From positions 1,116,001 through 1,180,000 of the forward strand of contig OZ037859.1 in the NCBI GenBank assembly GCA_964035575.1: a stretch of 64,000 nt of DNA. The letters are read 5' to 3'. Of this stretch, positions 1-11,235 are shown piece by piece (position 1 is the first letter of the stretch; each line of letters opens with the position of its first letter). The translations under genes and the position numbers were made by a program. Under the pieces are notes generated by a model. It worked only from the letters and a program-made list of their open reading frames with translations, ran no database searches and had not been told where the DNA came from. Source of the DNA: Rhynchopus sp. YZ270_cl-10. Lineage: Eukaryota > Euglenozoa > Diplonemea > Diplonemida > Diplonemidae.

Positions 1-1
1 T

Positions 2-310
2 GGTGCGACCACAACAGGCCCCGTTACGCCTGCAGCAGGTACAAAGGGTGTTCCCGACCCAGATCTCTTCAAGGGACCTCTCCTCTACAACCTCACAGCA
101 GATCCCGCAGAGAGGGTTAACCTTGCCCAGGATGACTCTCACGCGGACGTCCTCAGCCAGCTTCTCGCAAGACTCGAAGTGCTTGCTCTCGAATCTGTAG
201 AGCCGATGCAGTGGGAAATGCCGTACCAAGGAAAAGACTATTTCTGTGCAAACTGCTCCAAGCACGTCAAGCAGTACGACCCTGCCCAGCCGTGGACGTC
301 GTGGTACTAA
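2..310 (+). CDS. Sulfatase, C-terminal part (5' end outside window)
   Basis: Reading from base 2 gives 102 codons and a TAA at 308-310. The translation contains LFKGPLLYNLTADPAERVNL followed by a short helix, which is the usual C-terminal signature of the alkaline-phosphatase-fold sulfatases (LYDLxxDPxExxNLA). It ends QPWTSWY, like arylsulfatase B/J-type tails. Such enzymes hydrolyse sulfate esters of glycans in lysosomes or outside the cell. The catalytic formylglycine Cys and metal site would lie upstream of the window, so activity cannot be judged. The family call rests on one short but characteristic segment. Confidence 0.72.
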   Translation, partial: GATTTGPVTPAAGTKGVPDPDLFKGPLLYNLTADPAERVNLAQDDSHADVLSQLLARLEVLALESVEPMQWEMPYQGKDYFCANCSKHVKQYDPAQPWTSWY

Positions 311-829
311 ACGTATTATGTTATTTAAATGTGGCATATCTTTTTGGGAAAATAGCGTTTTTTTTTTTTTGGAAATCACTGATGATGTCCACCCTTTTGA
401 ATACTACTGTATGGTTTTAAGGACAGAAACAGGGTTAATGTTAGAAACCAATCTACTGAAGTTTCGATTTGTGCATGAAGCATTTACTTCTCTTTTTTAC
501 TTTTTGCTAAACATGTCAATAAAAAAAGAAAGGGTACATTTTTTGCACCCTCTTTGCATTCTTTTTGTTTCGCTAAGAAAAGAATGTATATGAATTAATT
601 TTTTTGCACCTCTGTTTTGGTGACGAAATACATGAGAGGCTTGGATGAGTTGCAACGTATTCTTATGTTTTTTTTTTATCTGTCTTCGACAGTTATTTGT
701 TTGGTGTTTTTTCTCTCTCTTTCTCTGTACCTTTTGTATCTACCGAAGCAACCGAACCTCAGATTGTTCGACCAATGTGAAGCTGTTGTGCTGACCTGCG
801 CGTCCACCCCCTTGTGAAGGCTTTCTTAT

Positions 830-864
830 AAGATGTGTGTACACGAGATGGCACATTTCATCTT
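830..864 (+). repeat. Sense hairpin family copy
   Basis: AAGATG pairs with CATCTT and TGTG pairs with CACA, with three unpaired T on the 3' side and a loop containing CACGAGA. The inner stem is different in sequence from the CTAAGC type but still pairs. Confidence 0.55.
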
Positions 865-1399
865 ACATTTGTATTATAAAACCTTAGGTAGTATTTGAGC
901 TTCTCTGCTGACGAAGAGAAAAGCCTGGTGTGTTCCAAGCAGGGTGTGTGTGCACAAGGTGTATTCATTTTTCTTTCATTATTCTTAAATGGACACCTCT
1001 TTACAAAGGGGTTCCAAAAAGTGTCGCAGCAAAGCACAGCGTCCGTACAGTCAACATCTTCTCTCCAGTTAGCTAGGGGATCCCATATGGCAAGGTGCCC
1101 ACCTCTGGTGGTCGTACGATGCCGGGAGAAAGAAAAAAAAAAAATGCCACTTTTTTTATTATTATACGAATACAACAAAAATCCGAACGTTTTGTTTTAA
1201 AGGTGCATGCCCAGGAAACTCTTTTTATCCATTTTTTTTTTTTTTTTATACAGTGCCTGCACCTTTCACAACCTTCTGTCTTCTCTCTTCCCTTCCCTTC
1301 CCTCCCTTCCCTCTCCCCTTTTTTGTCGTGTTTGCTTCGCGGTGTGTCAGTCCTTACGCCTCAATACAGGTGTCTGTAGTGACGCCATTCGTTGTGATG

Positions 1400-1435
1400 A
1401 AGATGGCTAAACAGAGAGAGGTTTAGGTTCATCTT
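1400..1435 (+). repeat. Sense hairpin family copy
   Basis: AAGATGG pairs with TCATCTT (one G-T pair) and CTAAAC pairs with GTTTAG, with unpaired GT on the 3' side. Relative to the CTAAGC/GCTTAG form, both sides of the inner stem have changed together. A TAATAAAC and a pyrimidine tract follow. Confidence 0.65.
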
Positions 1436-2160
1436 TAATAAACGTTTCTTTCAAAGAATCAATACTGTGCCCGGGTCAGCATCGTTATTTTCGGTGAGTG
1501 CGCGCAAAATTCGTTTTTTTTGTCAGCATCAGATTCGCAATACAAAGTGACGGTAAGGTTGCTTTCTTTGGCGTTTCTTTTGCTAAGCGCCTTGATCAGT
1601 ATTGTCCCAACCTTTTTTTCTTCTTCTTTTTTTGAGGCTTGAACAGCCAAATGACAGTTACGTGTGTGTTTCTCGTTTGTAAATCAAGACTGTCTTTTTT
1701 GTTAGCTATTTGCGAGGAACAACCCTCAAATATATCTTCAGGTTTTAGCTTTTTTGCACAGAATCTCTCTCTTTTTTTTTAAACGTCTATTTTTTTTTCA
1801 AAAAAAAAGCTGCCATTTATTTGCCTCCTTTTGGTGATATCGTTGACAGTGATCCTTCCCTTCGCCTTTTGTCACACCATCGGCAGATGGTGGTCCTGGT
1901 TGTATTGCAGCTTGGTTGCTGTTCGGCATCTTCTTGCTTTTGGCGACCTGATATCACGGTTCGCATCTTCTCTCTGTACTACAAAGAGTCAGTGGGGCTC
2001 CCAGGAAGCGATGTATCCTTTGCGTGCCCAGAGTATGCCGACTGTCTCCGTGAAAACAGCCAAGTTGGCTGCTATTGGTCCACCAGATGTGGTTGCAGTG
2101 AAATTTTCTGGAATTGCTCATCCCACCAATATCCGATGTTGCAGGAATATACACAGCACA

Positions 2161-3356
2161 ATGAGCACGCCTGAGGAGAAGGATGTGCACGAGACAGCAC
2201 TCACACAGTTCGCAGCCTCAGGGACCTTCACACCGGAGGTGGAGGAGGTGCTGAAGTGGATCGGAAAAACCGGGTGCAATTGGTATGGGTTACTTCTTCT
2301 TCTGCACAAATTATTGTGGGACCTTGCAAGGTGACGAAGAGTCAGGTTCAAACATTTTCTTTCCAGTTCTGTGTCTGATGAACGGTGAGGCGTTTGCACT
2401 TTCAACTTCTCTTTTTCTTTGATGTGAAACCCCGAACACTCTTCCACGCAGGAGGTACTGCAATTTTGATTCAAAACAATATCCACCACAGCTACGAATG
2501 GGAGAAGGTACTGCCTGCCGTGTACAGCAAGCTTGAAAGTGTACTGGAGTCCGACCCCCCGGCAGAGGACATGGAACAATTTAACCAGGACAAGGTGTGT
2601 GTTCTTGTTAAATGAAACCACTAACACACCCCATAGACCCACACCAACGTTCATTGCTCTTAGTACTACCATATTTCTCAAAAAAATGTCTTGGACCATT
2701 CGTTTCGTTGAAGTACGTCAGGTGTCTTCATTACCAACTTTTTCGGAAACTTCCGACCAGAATTTGCCATCTATTTGGCTGTGTTCAACGAAAGAAAAAC
2801 ACTTATTTATGGTACTGTCTCTACTCAATATTTTCTCACAGGCGCTTGCATTGGAATCCTTGAAAGCGTTCACCGAGGCACCCTTCACCCTCCAGCGCCT
2901 CTGCGAGTTCTTGTGCGACCCCGTCATGGCGAGTGGGAGAAAGTCCAAACTGTTGTGGGCAATCTTGAAAATGGTGTGCATCAGTTCCACGATGCCACGT
3001 GAGGAGTACCTCTACGAAAAGGTATGAAACAATCGCACAGCTTTGGGGTTCCTTTTAAACCCTTCCAACGACAGCACAATCATTTACCACATTCATTTCA
3101 AATTTTCTTTTTTTTTTTTCAAGGTGACTGAGCACGAGGCTTAGGATCATCTTATAAACTCTCTCTTTTTTTTTTGCACAATGTTACCCACAATACCCCT
3201 CAGAAAGCACCGGTAGAAGATGACGAGGCGAAAGAGCTGATGCCCCGTACTGTGCCATTGGCCATGCCAGCGCCTGATACGTCGGAACCGTTCAATCCCG
3301 AGGCAAGCATGCCCAAGCCAGTTGAAGAAACACCCGCACCTGAGTCGACAGCATAA
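2161..3356 (+). CDS. PPP4R2: PPP4R2-like regulatory subunit of protein phosphatase 4
   Basis: Four exons, 2161-2282, 2492-2594, 2842-3021 and 3204-3356, join in frame to a 185-residue protein. The core PFTLQRLCEFLCDP near residues 87-100 matches the PFTIQRLCELLTDP block of PPP4R2, and the N-terminal KTGCNC-YEWEKVL resembles its helical start. In other eukaryotes this subunit binds the PP4 catalytic subunit and acts in DNA-repair and centrosome functions. The C-terminal 50 residues are acidic and Pro-rich. Introns are 209, 247 and 182 nt with GTATGG, GTGTGT and GTATGA donors. Intron 3 carries a full hairpin repeat; intron 1 carries a degraded one plus another short repeat. The second exon border (AG at 2490-2491) was chosen because it alone keeps frame with exon 1. 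The start is preceded by CAG at 2142-2144. Confidence 0.8.
3121..3153 (+). repeat. Sense hairpin family copy inside PPP4R2-like intron 3
   Basis: AAGGTGA pairs with TCATCTT and CTGAGC with GCTTAG, with unpaired GA and a shortened ACGAG loop. It is followed by ATAAAC and a pyrimidine tract about 40 nt before the 3' splice site. Confidence 0.75.
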
Positions 3357-4570
3357 GCTGGAGGAGGAGGGTAGACTGGGCCTTCTGTGGCTCCATCGCA
3401 CTACTTTGATACTCTTGTGTGTGCAGCTGATTGTTCACCGATACGATGCAAGCGGCACCCCAAGAAGCGAAGTGAACCACATCTCAACAGCCAGTTATGT
3501 GTTTCTCGAAGCCATCTAACTAAGGCTCGCCTGAGAGAAGAGGACCACACAGCCGTTCTGAAGAGAGAGGAGGGCGGGGGGAGGGGGGAGGGGAAGACTC
3601 TTGAGTTATTTTTTTTGTCCCATTGCTGGGAAAAAATTAAGACTAAAAATAAACGTGCTTTAGATTTGCATAGGGCAGGGATGGGGTGGGGGAGGGATTA
3701 CTCAGTCTTGTTACTGTGTTTTTTTTGTGTCCTGTTTTTCAGAACAGGTTTTTGAGGTTTTAACCCTTTAAGGACGGGGGCCGGTTTTTTTTGTGATTTG
3801 TGGTGATTTTCTCTCCCATAGGTAAAATATGATGTGATGCATATTTTTTTGATCGTATCTGACCGCAATTGAAAGGTGTTGAGAAGATCTTTCAAATGGA
3901 GCAGAGATCGAAAATAAATGAAGGAGCTTTTGAAAATCGCTACATTGCTACAATTTAATAACAAATAAACATCCAAACCACAGATCTCACAAACGAAACA
4001 CACCCCCTCCAGTACCCCTTCCCCGTCCACTAAGTGTTCATGATCAAAAGGACGTTACGGAAGAGCTAAGTCTAATTTGTTAGTTTTTTGTTTTGCTTTT
4101 TTGTGAAGCTAGTTGGTATCCGTGCAGCCCTCTTCCCCCTTCCCCCTTGCAAACCGACAAAATGCTGGCTGCTGAGGTATGCCCCCCTTTCCCTCTACAC
4201 CTTTGCCACACATTATTTGGTACACCCAAGAGGACTCTGTATCTCAAGCGAGGGTGAAGGATTATACCAAATCTTTCCCCTTTTTCCCCCTCTCTCTCAC
4301 GGCGGTCAGTCAGGAGCACTACTACCGTGTCACTACCAGTCGTACCAACCCACTTGTCATACAACTAGTACCCACTAGTCGTATTAGGCACTAGGTGGTT
4401 ATTGCCTCCCAGGGAATTGAGCATCTGTGCGGGTCTGGAATACCCTCTAGCACTACTTATGGGGTTAGTGGCACTACTAGTCATCCCCTGTCATCCCTCT
4501 GACTAGTCCACCGAAGTTCTCTCTCCACCCCACCCCACACCTCTCATAGGAAGCTAAGCACCGACTCAGC
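3357..4570. other. Noncoding intergenic region
   Basis: No CDS seen. A purine-rich patch lies at 3560-3600. Between 4360 and 4515 the motif ACTAGT recurs several times just upstream of the next gene; an AG at 4548-4549 after a C-rich tract is a candidate acceptor. Confidence 0.5.
4503..4513 (+). promoter_or_regulatory. Candidate shared upstream motif CTAGTCCAYCG (copy 1)
   Basis: CTAGTCCACCG lies 57 nt before the ATG at 4571. The same motif with one change lies before the ATG at 11631. Both sit in short ACTAGT-rich stretches that I did not see elsewhere upstream of genes. Confidence 0.3.
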
Positions 4571-5317
4571 ATGCAGCACGGGTCGCACCTCCCTGCCCCC
4601 ACTGGGCTTGTCAATAACCCTACTACGAGCTCGCAGCCGATGGCAATGTCTTTGGGGTCGATGAGCACACAGCATATGCCTGCAGGACGTGTCCCACACC
4701 CAGGACACATGCCGCATGGACACCACCACCCGCATGCACACTACGCTCGCGCATACGGCTCGCATCCTTCACACCATGCGTCGCACCCTTCCCACGCACC
4801 ATCTTCGCCCTCTGTCGGCACCCCACGCCGCGCTAGCAGCCCCTCCGCAGCCCCACAGGGGCAGGGCTACCACACAGGGTATATGGGATACCCGATGCCC
4901 TCTCCTCACGCAGCGCCGGTACGCCCCCCGTTTTCGGGATTTTCGAGTGTCTCTGAAAACAGTAGTTGTGTTGAGTCGACCACAGCGTCCAGTATGTCGC
5001 AGCCCTTTGCTGTAGGCCAGGCAGGGCAGTATATGCATGCGTACTGCGACCGTTGCAGGAAGAAGATGAAAAAGCAGATTAGGAGGCTTCAAATGATAGG
5101 CATTTCGTGTCTCCCGAGCTACCCTGGATGGACCGAGCTGCAGGTCATAGACTACCACTACAAAATCCACGAGCCAGAATACCGCGCGATCGCCGCCATC
5201 CGCCGCGCCCAACCCTCCTCCGAAGTGACCAACTCCGACAGCGGCTACATAAGTCAGATGACCCACGCCTCCTCCGACTGCCCCTCACGGCCCATGGCGC
5301 CCCCTCCTTCTGAATGA
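4571..5317 (+). CDS. Unknown protein, His/Ser/Pro-rich with basic Cys-containing C-terminal part
   Basis: A single-exon 248-residue ORF. Residues 1-145 are low complexity, with His-Pro repeats (HGHHHPHAHY) and Ser/Pro runs. Residues about 150-215 look more ordered: QYMHAYCDRCRKKMKKQIRR followed by a Trp- and Tyr-containing stretch (PGWTELQVIDYHYK). The CxxC pair beside a basic helix could bind metal or nucleic acid, but I recognise no family. The C-terminus is again Ser/Pro-rich. Codon usage is GC-rich like the neighbouring genes, and the flanks are T-rich noncoding DNA, which supports it being real. Confidence 0.65.
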   Translation: MQHGSHLPAPTGLVNNPTTSSQPMAMSLGSMSTQHMPAGRVPHPGHMPHGHHHPHAHYARAYGSHPSHHASHPSHAPSSPSVGTPRRASSPSAAPQGQGYHTGYMGYPMPSPHAAPVRPPFSGFSSVSENSSCVESTTASSMSQPFAVGQAGQYMHAYCDRCRKKMKKQIRRLQMIGISCLPSYPGWTELQVIDYHYKIHEPEYRAIAAIRRAQPSSEVTNSDSGYISQMTHASSDCPSRPMAPPPSE

Positions 5318-5641
5318 GATTTTCGGGGGGAAAAAAAGATGTGAATTAAAATGGGGTGGGAAAGTAGGTAATATTAAAAGGGGGGAGAGAGAGAAGATGG
5401 AATATTGTGGGGTTTGGGGGGGTGTTTTCAGTGTTCTGTTTCAGATTCAGGTTTTGGTAAGTGTGGGGGGAGTTAATTTTTGGGTCAGTAAAGCCTACTA
5501 GTGTGTTGTTGTTGTTGTTTTTGGTTCTCTGTTATTTGAGAATTCTGCTTATTCTAGGACAAAAATGTGACGTGAGAAACCCTTGCATGGATATGCGGTG
5601 TCTTTCTTAGTGAAGCCCTGTTTTTTGTCTTTTTCACGGTA

Positions 5642-5673
5642 AAGATGTGGCACAGAGAGACTTGGGTCATCTT
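5642..5673 (+). repeat. Sense hairpin family copy (weak inner stem)
   Basis: AAGATG pairs with CATCTT around GGCACAGAGAGACTTGG. The outer stem and the loop-type sequence are kept; the inner stem is degraded. Confidence 0.45.
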
Positions 5674-6238
5674 GCCAAACGTTTCTTTACCTTTTTCTTG
5701 CGTGTCTGTGCGCAGTGGCGTATTCATATTTCAAGTTTTTTTTTTCTCTTTTTCACAGCACTGTATGTCAAATGGTTGTGATCAAGAAGCGCTGTGTTTA
5801 GGATACTTTTCTGGGTCAGCTTAGAGACGCCGGTCCAATGTCGTTATGTATACGTCAACTAAACTAAACACACTCGCCACTCTGGGTTTGATAAGATACC
5901 CTTAAAAATGGCGATGTCACTTCAAAAAAGGTGTTTCTGTGTTGCGACGAAAACGACGTTGCATCCTAGCACGATAGTTCCAACACCTTTCGGATGACAT
6001 GGTCCAACCGATAGTGCCTTTGGAGTATGTGAAATTTTATATGAGGCCCTGCACTCTAGTCCTATAGTGTTTCAAGCGTCTTCTTGGTGGTGTTTTGCTT
6101 CCACAAAGCGTGTCCGTCCTGTATTCAAGGCCGGTCAATATTTTTAGGTGATTAAGCAGACAGAAGCTGTTCACGTTTTTTTGAATGATTTTGAACCGAT
6201 CTTCAACCCCAAGCGTTGTTCCAGCGCGATACGATCGT

Positions 6239-6270
6239 GATGAATATGTGTAAAGAGAGGCACATTCATC
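6239..6270 (+). repeat. Sense hairpin family copy (ATGTGT inner stem)
   Basis: GATGA pairs with TCATC and ATGTGT with GCACAT around AAAGAGAG. The unpaired dinucleotide is on the 5' side here. Confidence 0.55.
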
Positions 6271-7338
6271 TTCAAGGTTTCTTTTTTTCTTTGCATGAGC
6301 TCGACTGAGCTGCGTTTTAGCACGTTTCAACTGCTCTTTATTTTTTATTATTAGATTGCCATTTCTAATGTGTGCGCGGAGATACACATTACATGTTTCA
6401 AGGTTTATTTTTTTTTGTACGAAACTGTCATGCGCGCTTTTAAGTGTGTTGTGATGTGTATGTGTGTGGCTGTTTCGAGCGTTTTCCAGCACTTGACCAA
6501 AAAAAAAAAACATTTCAGATTTTCCTTTTATTTTGAAAGGGGGCTTTTGCCAGGTGGGCCTATGCAGGCATATTTCAGGATATAAGGAAAAGTTTGCACA
6601 GCACCTTTTTTTGTTTGTGCTTTCATCCGGGGCCGCATCATCGTGGGTCAGTCGGAGGTGATTGCATCAATAGCTACTTTTTTTGAAATATTTTTTTTTT
6701 TTTTTGCTTCCCATACTCCGCTAAGGAGCTCCAATACCAAAATTGCAGAGCTTGAATCGAGTGGCGGGATAGAGAGAGAGCAAAGAGTTTTTTTCAGGTA
6801 TTTCAGGTATGACGGTCAGTACAGTCTGCGTTTCAGTTGTGGGTTGGGGGCAAGTAGTAGTAGGTGTCTTTTTTGGTTCCCCCTCGTTTTTGCGGTAATT
6901 TTAACATTTTTGTCCCCCCAATTCCCAAGAAAGAAAGTTTTTTTTAAAGTGCTCTGTTTTGCAGTTAGTGAAAAACAGGTTTCAGAAAACCCCCTGTTTT
7001 TTTCCCCCCAAACGTTATTTGTGTTTCTGTGGGCTAAGTAAAGTTCCTTTATCCCCCCTTTTCCCAATAAAGGTATCTAGGGAGCTTGCAACAAATCCCC
7101 TCTATGAAGGCTGCATCGCATTTTGAGGTTGCTAGTCGACTCACCCCCAAAAATACCCGTAGTCTCTCATTTCTTCATGAAGTTATTTTTATTTTATTTT
7201 TCAACTTCCATCCCTGTATAAGTTTCCTTCCAGGCGCTTAAAGGCGTTTTTTTTGTCTGAAAAAGAGTGGATACTTTTGTAACAGGGTAACCTACACTAA
7301 TACAATTTGACAAACTCATAAGCGAGGGGGTTGCTTGG

Positions 7339-7368
7339 GGGTGACTAAGCAAAAGCTTAGGATAATCT
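7339..7368 (+). repeat. Sense hairpin family copy (AAAA loop)
   Basis: CTAAGC pairs with GCTTAG around a four-A loop; the outer arm is reduced. The 3' pyrimidine tract is weaker than usual. Confidence 0.5.
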
Positions 7369-7549
7369 CGCCTAACTACTCTTTATGTTGTGTGGCGTTA
7401 TGTGGTCCATGCATCGTTTTATAAAGTTTTTATTTTTTGTTGTGCTTTCATCCGAGCTGGCATCATTGTGGGTCAGTCTGAGGTGCCTGCATCAATAACT
7501 TCATTTTTTTTTTATTTGGTGCAAAATGACGCCAAATTGAGGGGAAAAC

Positions 7550-7683
7550 CCTAATGGTGGCAGTGTTGTGATAGCCCTTTGGAATACGCAAAATACATCA
7601 AAAATACATCACAACGTGGTGATGTATTTTGATGTATTTTGCGTATTCCAATGAACTCCCATCACAATACTGCCACCATTAGG
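7550..7683. mobile_element. 134-bp palindromic MITE-like element
   Basis: Ends CCTAATGGTGGCAGT and ACTGCCACCATTAGG are inverted repeats, and nearly the whole length folds into one hairpin with repeated GATGTATTTT blocks and a short centre near 7615. Flanking AAAC on both sides may be a target duplication. A 50-bp relative lies at 57380-57429. Confidence 0.65.
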
Positions 7684-8243
7684 AAACCCCTTTTATGGCA
7701 AATAGGAATTATTAAGACGTCTCGAACGTCTACGACACCCACAAAGGGTTAGAAATGTTAGAAACAAAAAAAAAAAAAAGTCAGGATCCCCGCCCCCTAG
7801 GGATCTTTTTCACGTCCTTTTTTAAGCACATATAAGTCTCTTTCCCCCAAAGTTTTGTTTACAAGCCCCGGGCTTGTAAGTTTCCCCCCTATTTTTCTTT
7901 GCATACTCGATGAGTAGACACTAACCCCGGAGCGAGAGCAGTGTCTGCGAATTGTTATTAGTGTGCAAAAAACCCCCACTCACCGTGCTTTCCGTTCATA
8001 TGCTGCGGCAGATGGTATCAAAATAATAGTATTTTTTTCGAGGCACAAATTAACAGGGAAGAACGAGGCATTTTTAATGAAGTTACCGTTTGTTCCCCCC
8101 CTGCCCTCCAATGACCACTCAAAACGTGTACTCGTAAATCATGTGAAAAAACGTAGTTTCAGTGCCTGTGCCTGATGTCCCGTGAGGTGTTTGCACTTTC
8201 AACGTTTTAAAATGGAGTAAAAAAAACCAGAGTTTTATTTTTA

Positions 8244-8278
8244 AGGTGACTGAGCACGAGAGGCTTAGGATCATCTTA
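8244..8278 (+). repeat. Sense hairpin family copy (near-consensus)
   Basis: AAGGTGA pairs with TCATCTT and CTGAGC with GCTTAG around ACGAGAG, giving 13 pairs with unpaired GA on the 3' side. ATAAACTTTTTCTTT follows. This is one of the cleanest copies. Confidence 0.75.
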
Positions 8279-9639
8279 TAAACTTTTTCTTTATTTTCCC
8301 CAACTTCGGTCAATCTCTCCTCATAAGAGAGGTGTACTGCGCGCATGCTCCTTTTTAGGGAGGGTGTACCAAACTGTATGGCAACTACACCGAACCAACC
8401 GATCAAAAAAAAAAAGATACCTGAGGTGTCTCAGTGCTATATTACCCTCATTTTTTCATTTTTTTCATTTTTTTGATAAAACAACTTGTTGTCAATTCTA
8501 AAAAGATTGGAGGCAGCGCTGCAGGGCAAACAAAACGGATTGAAAAAAAACAGAAGCTTGCTTGTTTTCTTTGAGCACTCAATTAAACCACAACAACCGT
8601 ACTTCAGTTTAACACATTTTTTCACCTTTTTGTTTTCCCGGCTTTGAGCGCACAAACAAAAGACCCGATCTTTTTCTGGTACCCTGCGTCCGCCAGTGTG
8701 CCGAGGAGTTTCTTCTCTATATTGTTTCAACTTTTCTGTTAGTGAGAATTGGGTTGCAGCACAGTATAATCCCATCATTCCACTAAGGATCTTACAGACA
8801 ATAAGAAGACCCTTTTTTCCTTTACAACCTTCATAGATAAGTAGCATTATCTCTCAGAAAAAAACGAAGGTTAAAAAAATGCAAAAGGGTTTTGGGTCGA
8901 GATTTTTTGAGGTGTTTGCACTATCAACTTCAGCTCTTCTCCACCCCCCTTTGTTTTTCCTAGGTGATTCAGTTTATGAGATTTAAAAAGACGTTGTTGA
9001 TGCAAAATTTTTTGCGTAAAACTGCACGTCAGACAACATAAGGGTGATCGAGAGAGAGAGTGAGCTGCATCCTTTTGCGCTTTTCACAACGGTGTCCATC
9101 TTATAAAGCACCAGCGAGTTTTTTTTTTTTAAACTGGGCACCCCACTTTTAAAAAATGCGGGGCTTCCCTCCCCCCTCCCCCCACCTCCACTCGTTTCGT
9201 TTCGTATTTTGTTCAGTCAGGGAAGGGTAAAGATACCTTGGGGTAGTGCATTCGGTTTTTCGGCCGAAACAACAAAGATATTTAGTGTGGATTTTGTTGT
9301 GTTGTTTTTTTTTGGGGGAGTTTGGGGAGGTGGAATGACAGCACTCTGAAAGCAGCACAGATGAAGTAAAGAGTCTCAGTGCAATAAAAAAACTCAGAAA
9401 ATGAGAAGGAATTTTTGGGGTTTTAAAAAAACAGTTTTTGGAACAACAAAAAAAAAGGTTCCTGAAGGGAAATGGTAAGTATACTTTTAAATCGGTTTCT
9501 GTATTTTCTTTTTTTTAAATCCGACAAAAAAAGGACTTTTTTTTGTGTGTGTTTTTGATGTGTTTTGCGTTGATTCTTCTCTCCTTATTATGATTTGCTT
9601 TACCCATTTCCATCGTCCTCTACCCCCTTATTTTTGAGC

Positions 9640-9677
9640 AAGGTGGGTAAGCCACAAGAGAGGTTTAGATTCATCTT
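9640..9677 (+). repeat. Sense hairpin family copy
   Basis: AAGGTGG pairs with TCATCTT and TAAGC with GTTTA around a longer CACAAGAGAG loop. A pyrimidine tract follows. Confidence 0.6.
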
Positions 9678-9993
9678 ACCTAAACTATTCATTTTTTTTT
9701 GTCTCGAACACAACAAAAATAACAATCTCTTTTTTTTTTTTGAAAAAAAAAAAAAAAATGACACCCTCTCTTTTTTCACATCATCACCTCAATTCATCCC
9801 CTCAAAAAAATCACCATCAACAGTACAAACGAACCCTTAGATTTGGGCTCACACAAACCTTTCAGTAACCAGCCTATTTTCTTTTTTTTCTCTCTCTCTC
9901 CAAATACGCTCAGTTCCTTACCTGAGGAGCAACTCTCATTGAAAAACTGGCAAACTGAGGCACCAATTTTCTCATATTTTTTTTTTTCAAAAA

Positions 9994-11235
9994 ATGGAAG
10001 ATTTGACTCGACCTAATGCCACATGGACACCTACTCCATGGGTGGGTGAGGGTGATGCACATCCCGAAGACGGCCTCGCAGATGCCGCAGAAGATGCCAA
10101 AACATTTGCCCGCCGCACTGAAAAGACAAAGCACCGCCAGCAACTGAGCCATATCATCCCTGATGCTGACTCCCCCCCTCTTCGTCCAGCACCACCGAGC
10201 AAGCCTACTTTTGAAGTTCCTTCTGTGAAACGATCTGCGCCTTCCAATCCTACAGTGAAGGAACGGCTTCAGATGAATGTGGTCCTCCCATGGAACAACC
10301 CGCCTTCGTGGGATGCAAATCGTGCAACAGAAGCGGAACGGATAGCAGGAGAAGGGGATCCCGCGACACTACGTCTTTTCCTTCGCCAGCAGGACAGCGC
10401 GGTGCTTGCACATCTACAAAGCATGCGCCGCTCCATTTTGCACATCCCCGCAGCATCCGGAGATCTCTCCACTCTCATCCTCCTCATCTTCGAATTTAAC
10501 TTTGATATCGGAAAGGTCTGGCCTGGCCGTGGTACTCCCCTCCACACCGCTGCCGCTTATGCACAACATAAAATAGTTACCTTTATTTTAACGTTTGATG
10601 ATGCAAAAACGGGGTTAAACCTTCAAGACCCCGTAACCAAACAAACCCCTCTGCATCTCGCAGCGAATACCGGCGCGCTTCGTGTTGTAAAAATTTTGTT
10701 GTCGCAGTCAGTTCGGGTTAATATGTTGAATGCGAAAGGGGAAACCCCGTTGATTCTTGCGTGTAAAAGGGGGCATGCGGAGGTGGCAATGTTTTTGGTT
10801 GAAAATTTTGACGCAGTGTTGACGTTTGATGTGATTGATGTGTCTGGACGGACTGCAGTGCATTATGCGTTGGAGCTGGGGTTAGTAGGGTTGCTGAAGT
10901 TGCTTCTGCAGAAGGGGGCTTCGTTGCGGAGTCCTAATTCATATCATTCGCCGTTGCAGGTAGCGTGCAAAGGGAGATGTGGAGTAGGTGCGCTCAACAT
11001 GGTACGCTACCTCGTAGAGGAGTTGGGTGAGACGGAAGGGGTAGATGGCGCAGGAGAGAGTTGCAGCATGTTCCACAACGCACCTCTGCAGCTGGCAGAG
11101 CAGGCAGGTAATGTCGGGCTAGTGGAGTACCTACAACGAGGCAGGGAAATGCCAAAAGGGTTCAGTCCTGACGTAGTGAACGTATATGCAGAGAGGCTGC
11201 CAACGCCGCGGCGATGTGCAACTGTCTGTGAATGA
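9994..11235 (+). CDS. Ankyrin-repeat protein
   Basis: A single-exon 413-residue ORF. The first 100 residues are Pro/Asp-rich and probably disordered. From about residue 108 to 400 there are six to seven ankyrin repeats, with clear cores such as RGTPLHTAAAYAQH, KQTPLHLAANTGALRVVKIL, GETPLILACKRGHAEVAMFL and GRTAVHYALELG; the first and last are divergent. Ankyrin repeats bind other proteins and give no specific function. No signal peptide or membrane segment is seen. The start was taken as the first in-frame ATG after a T-tract; an AG at 9912-9913 after a long pyrimidine run could be the leader acceptor. Confidence 0.82.
   Translation: MEDLTRPNATWTPTPWVGEGDAHPEDGLADAAEDAKTFARRTEKTKHRQQLSHIIPDADSPPLRPAPPSKPTFEVPSVKRSAPSNPTVKERLQMNVVLPWNNPPSWDANRATEAERIAGEGDPATLRLFLRQQDSAVLAHLQSMRRSILHIPAASGDLSTLILLIFEFNFDIGKVWPGRGTPLHTAAAYAQHKIVTFILTFDDAKTGLNLQDPVTKQTPLHLAANTGALRVVKILLSQSVRVNMLNAKGETPLILACKRGHAEVAMFLVENFDAVLTFDVIDVSGRTAVHYALELGLVGLLKLLLQKGASLRSPNSYHSPLQVACKGRCGVGALNMVRYLVEELGETEGVDGAGESCSMFHNAPLQLAEQAGNVGLVEYLQRGREMPKGFSPDVVNVYAERLPTPRRCATVCE

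Larger units (their letters stand above)
311..2160. other. Noncoding: 3' flank of sulfatase and upstream region of PPP4R2-like gene
   Basis: This stretch is rich in T-runs and has no convincing CDS. It holds two good copies of the sense hairpin family (830-864, 1400-1435) and a weak one near 619-650. From about 1820 to 2160 base composition becomes gene-like and two frames stay open into the next gene, but neither translation is recognisable. A pyrimidine-rich segment ending in AG at 2143-2144 lies 16 nt before the next start codon. Confidence 0.5.
5318..9993. other. Noncoding 4.7-kb intergenic region rich in short sense repeats
   Basis: No CDS seen. It holds hairpin copies at 5642-5673, 6239-6270, 6367-6390 (AATGTGT with ACACATT), 7339-7368, 8244-8278 and 9640-9677; the GTGCTTTCATCC repeat at 6617-6675 and 7442-7500; the GTGAGGTGTTTGCACT repeat at 8173-8203 and 8906-8930; the TGCGTTTTAGCACG repeat at 6298-6339; and a palindromic MITE-like element at 7550-7683. 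Confidence 0.55.

Noticed and set aside
8244-8278. Hairpin family as tRNA-derived SINE, SECIS element or hammerhead ribozyme
   Set aside because: GGCTAAGC resembles an A box only loosely and no B box follows; the SECIS AUGA/GA core with an apical AA and the hammerhead core are absent.
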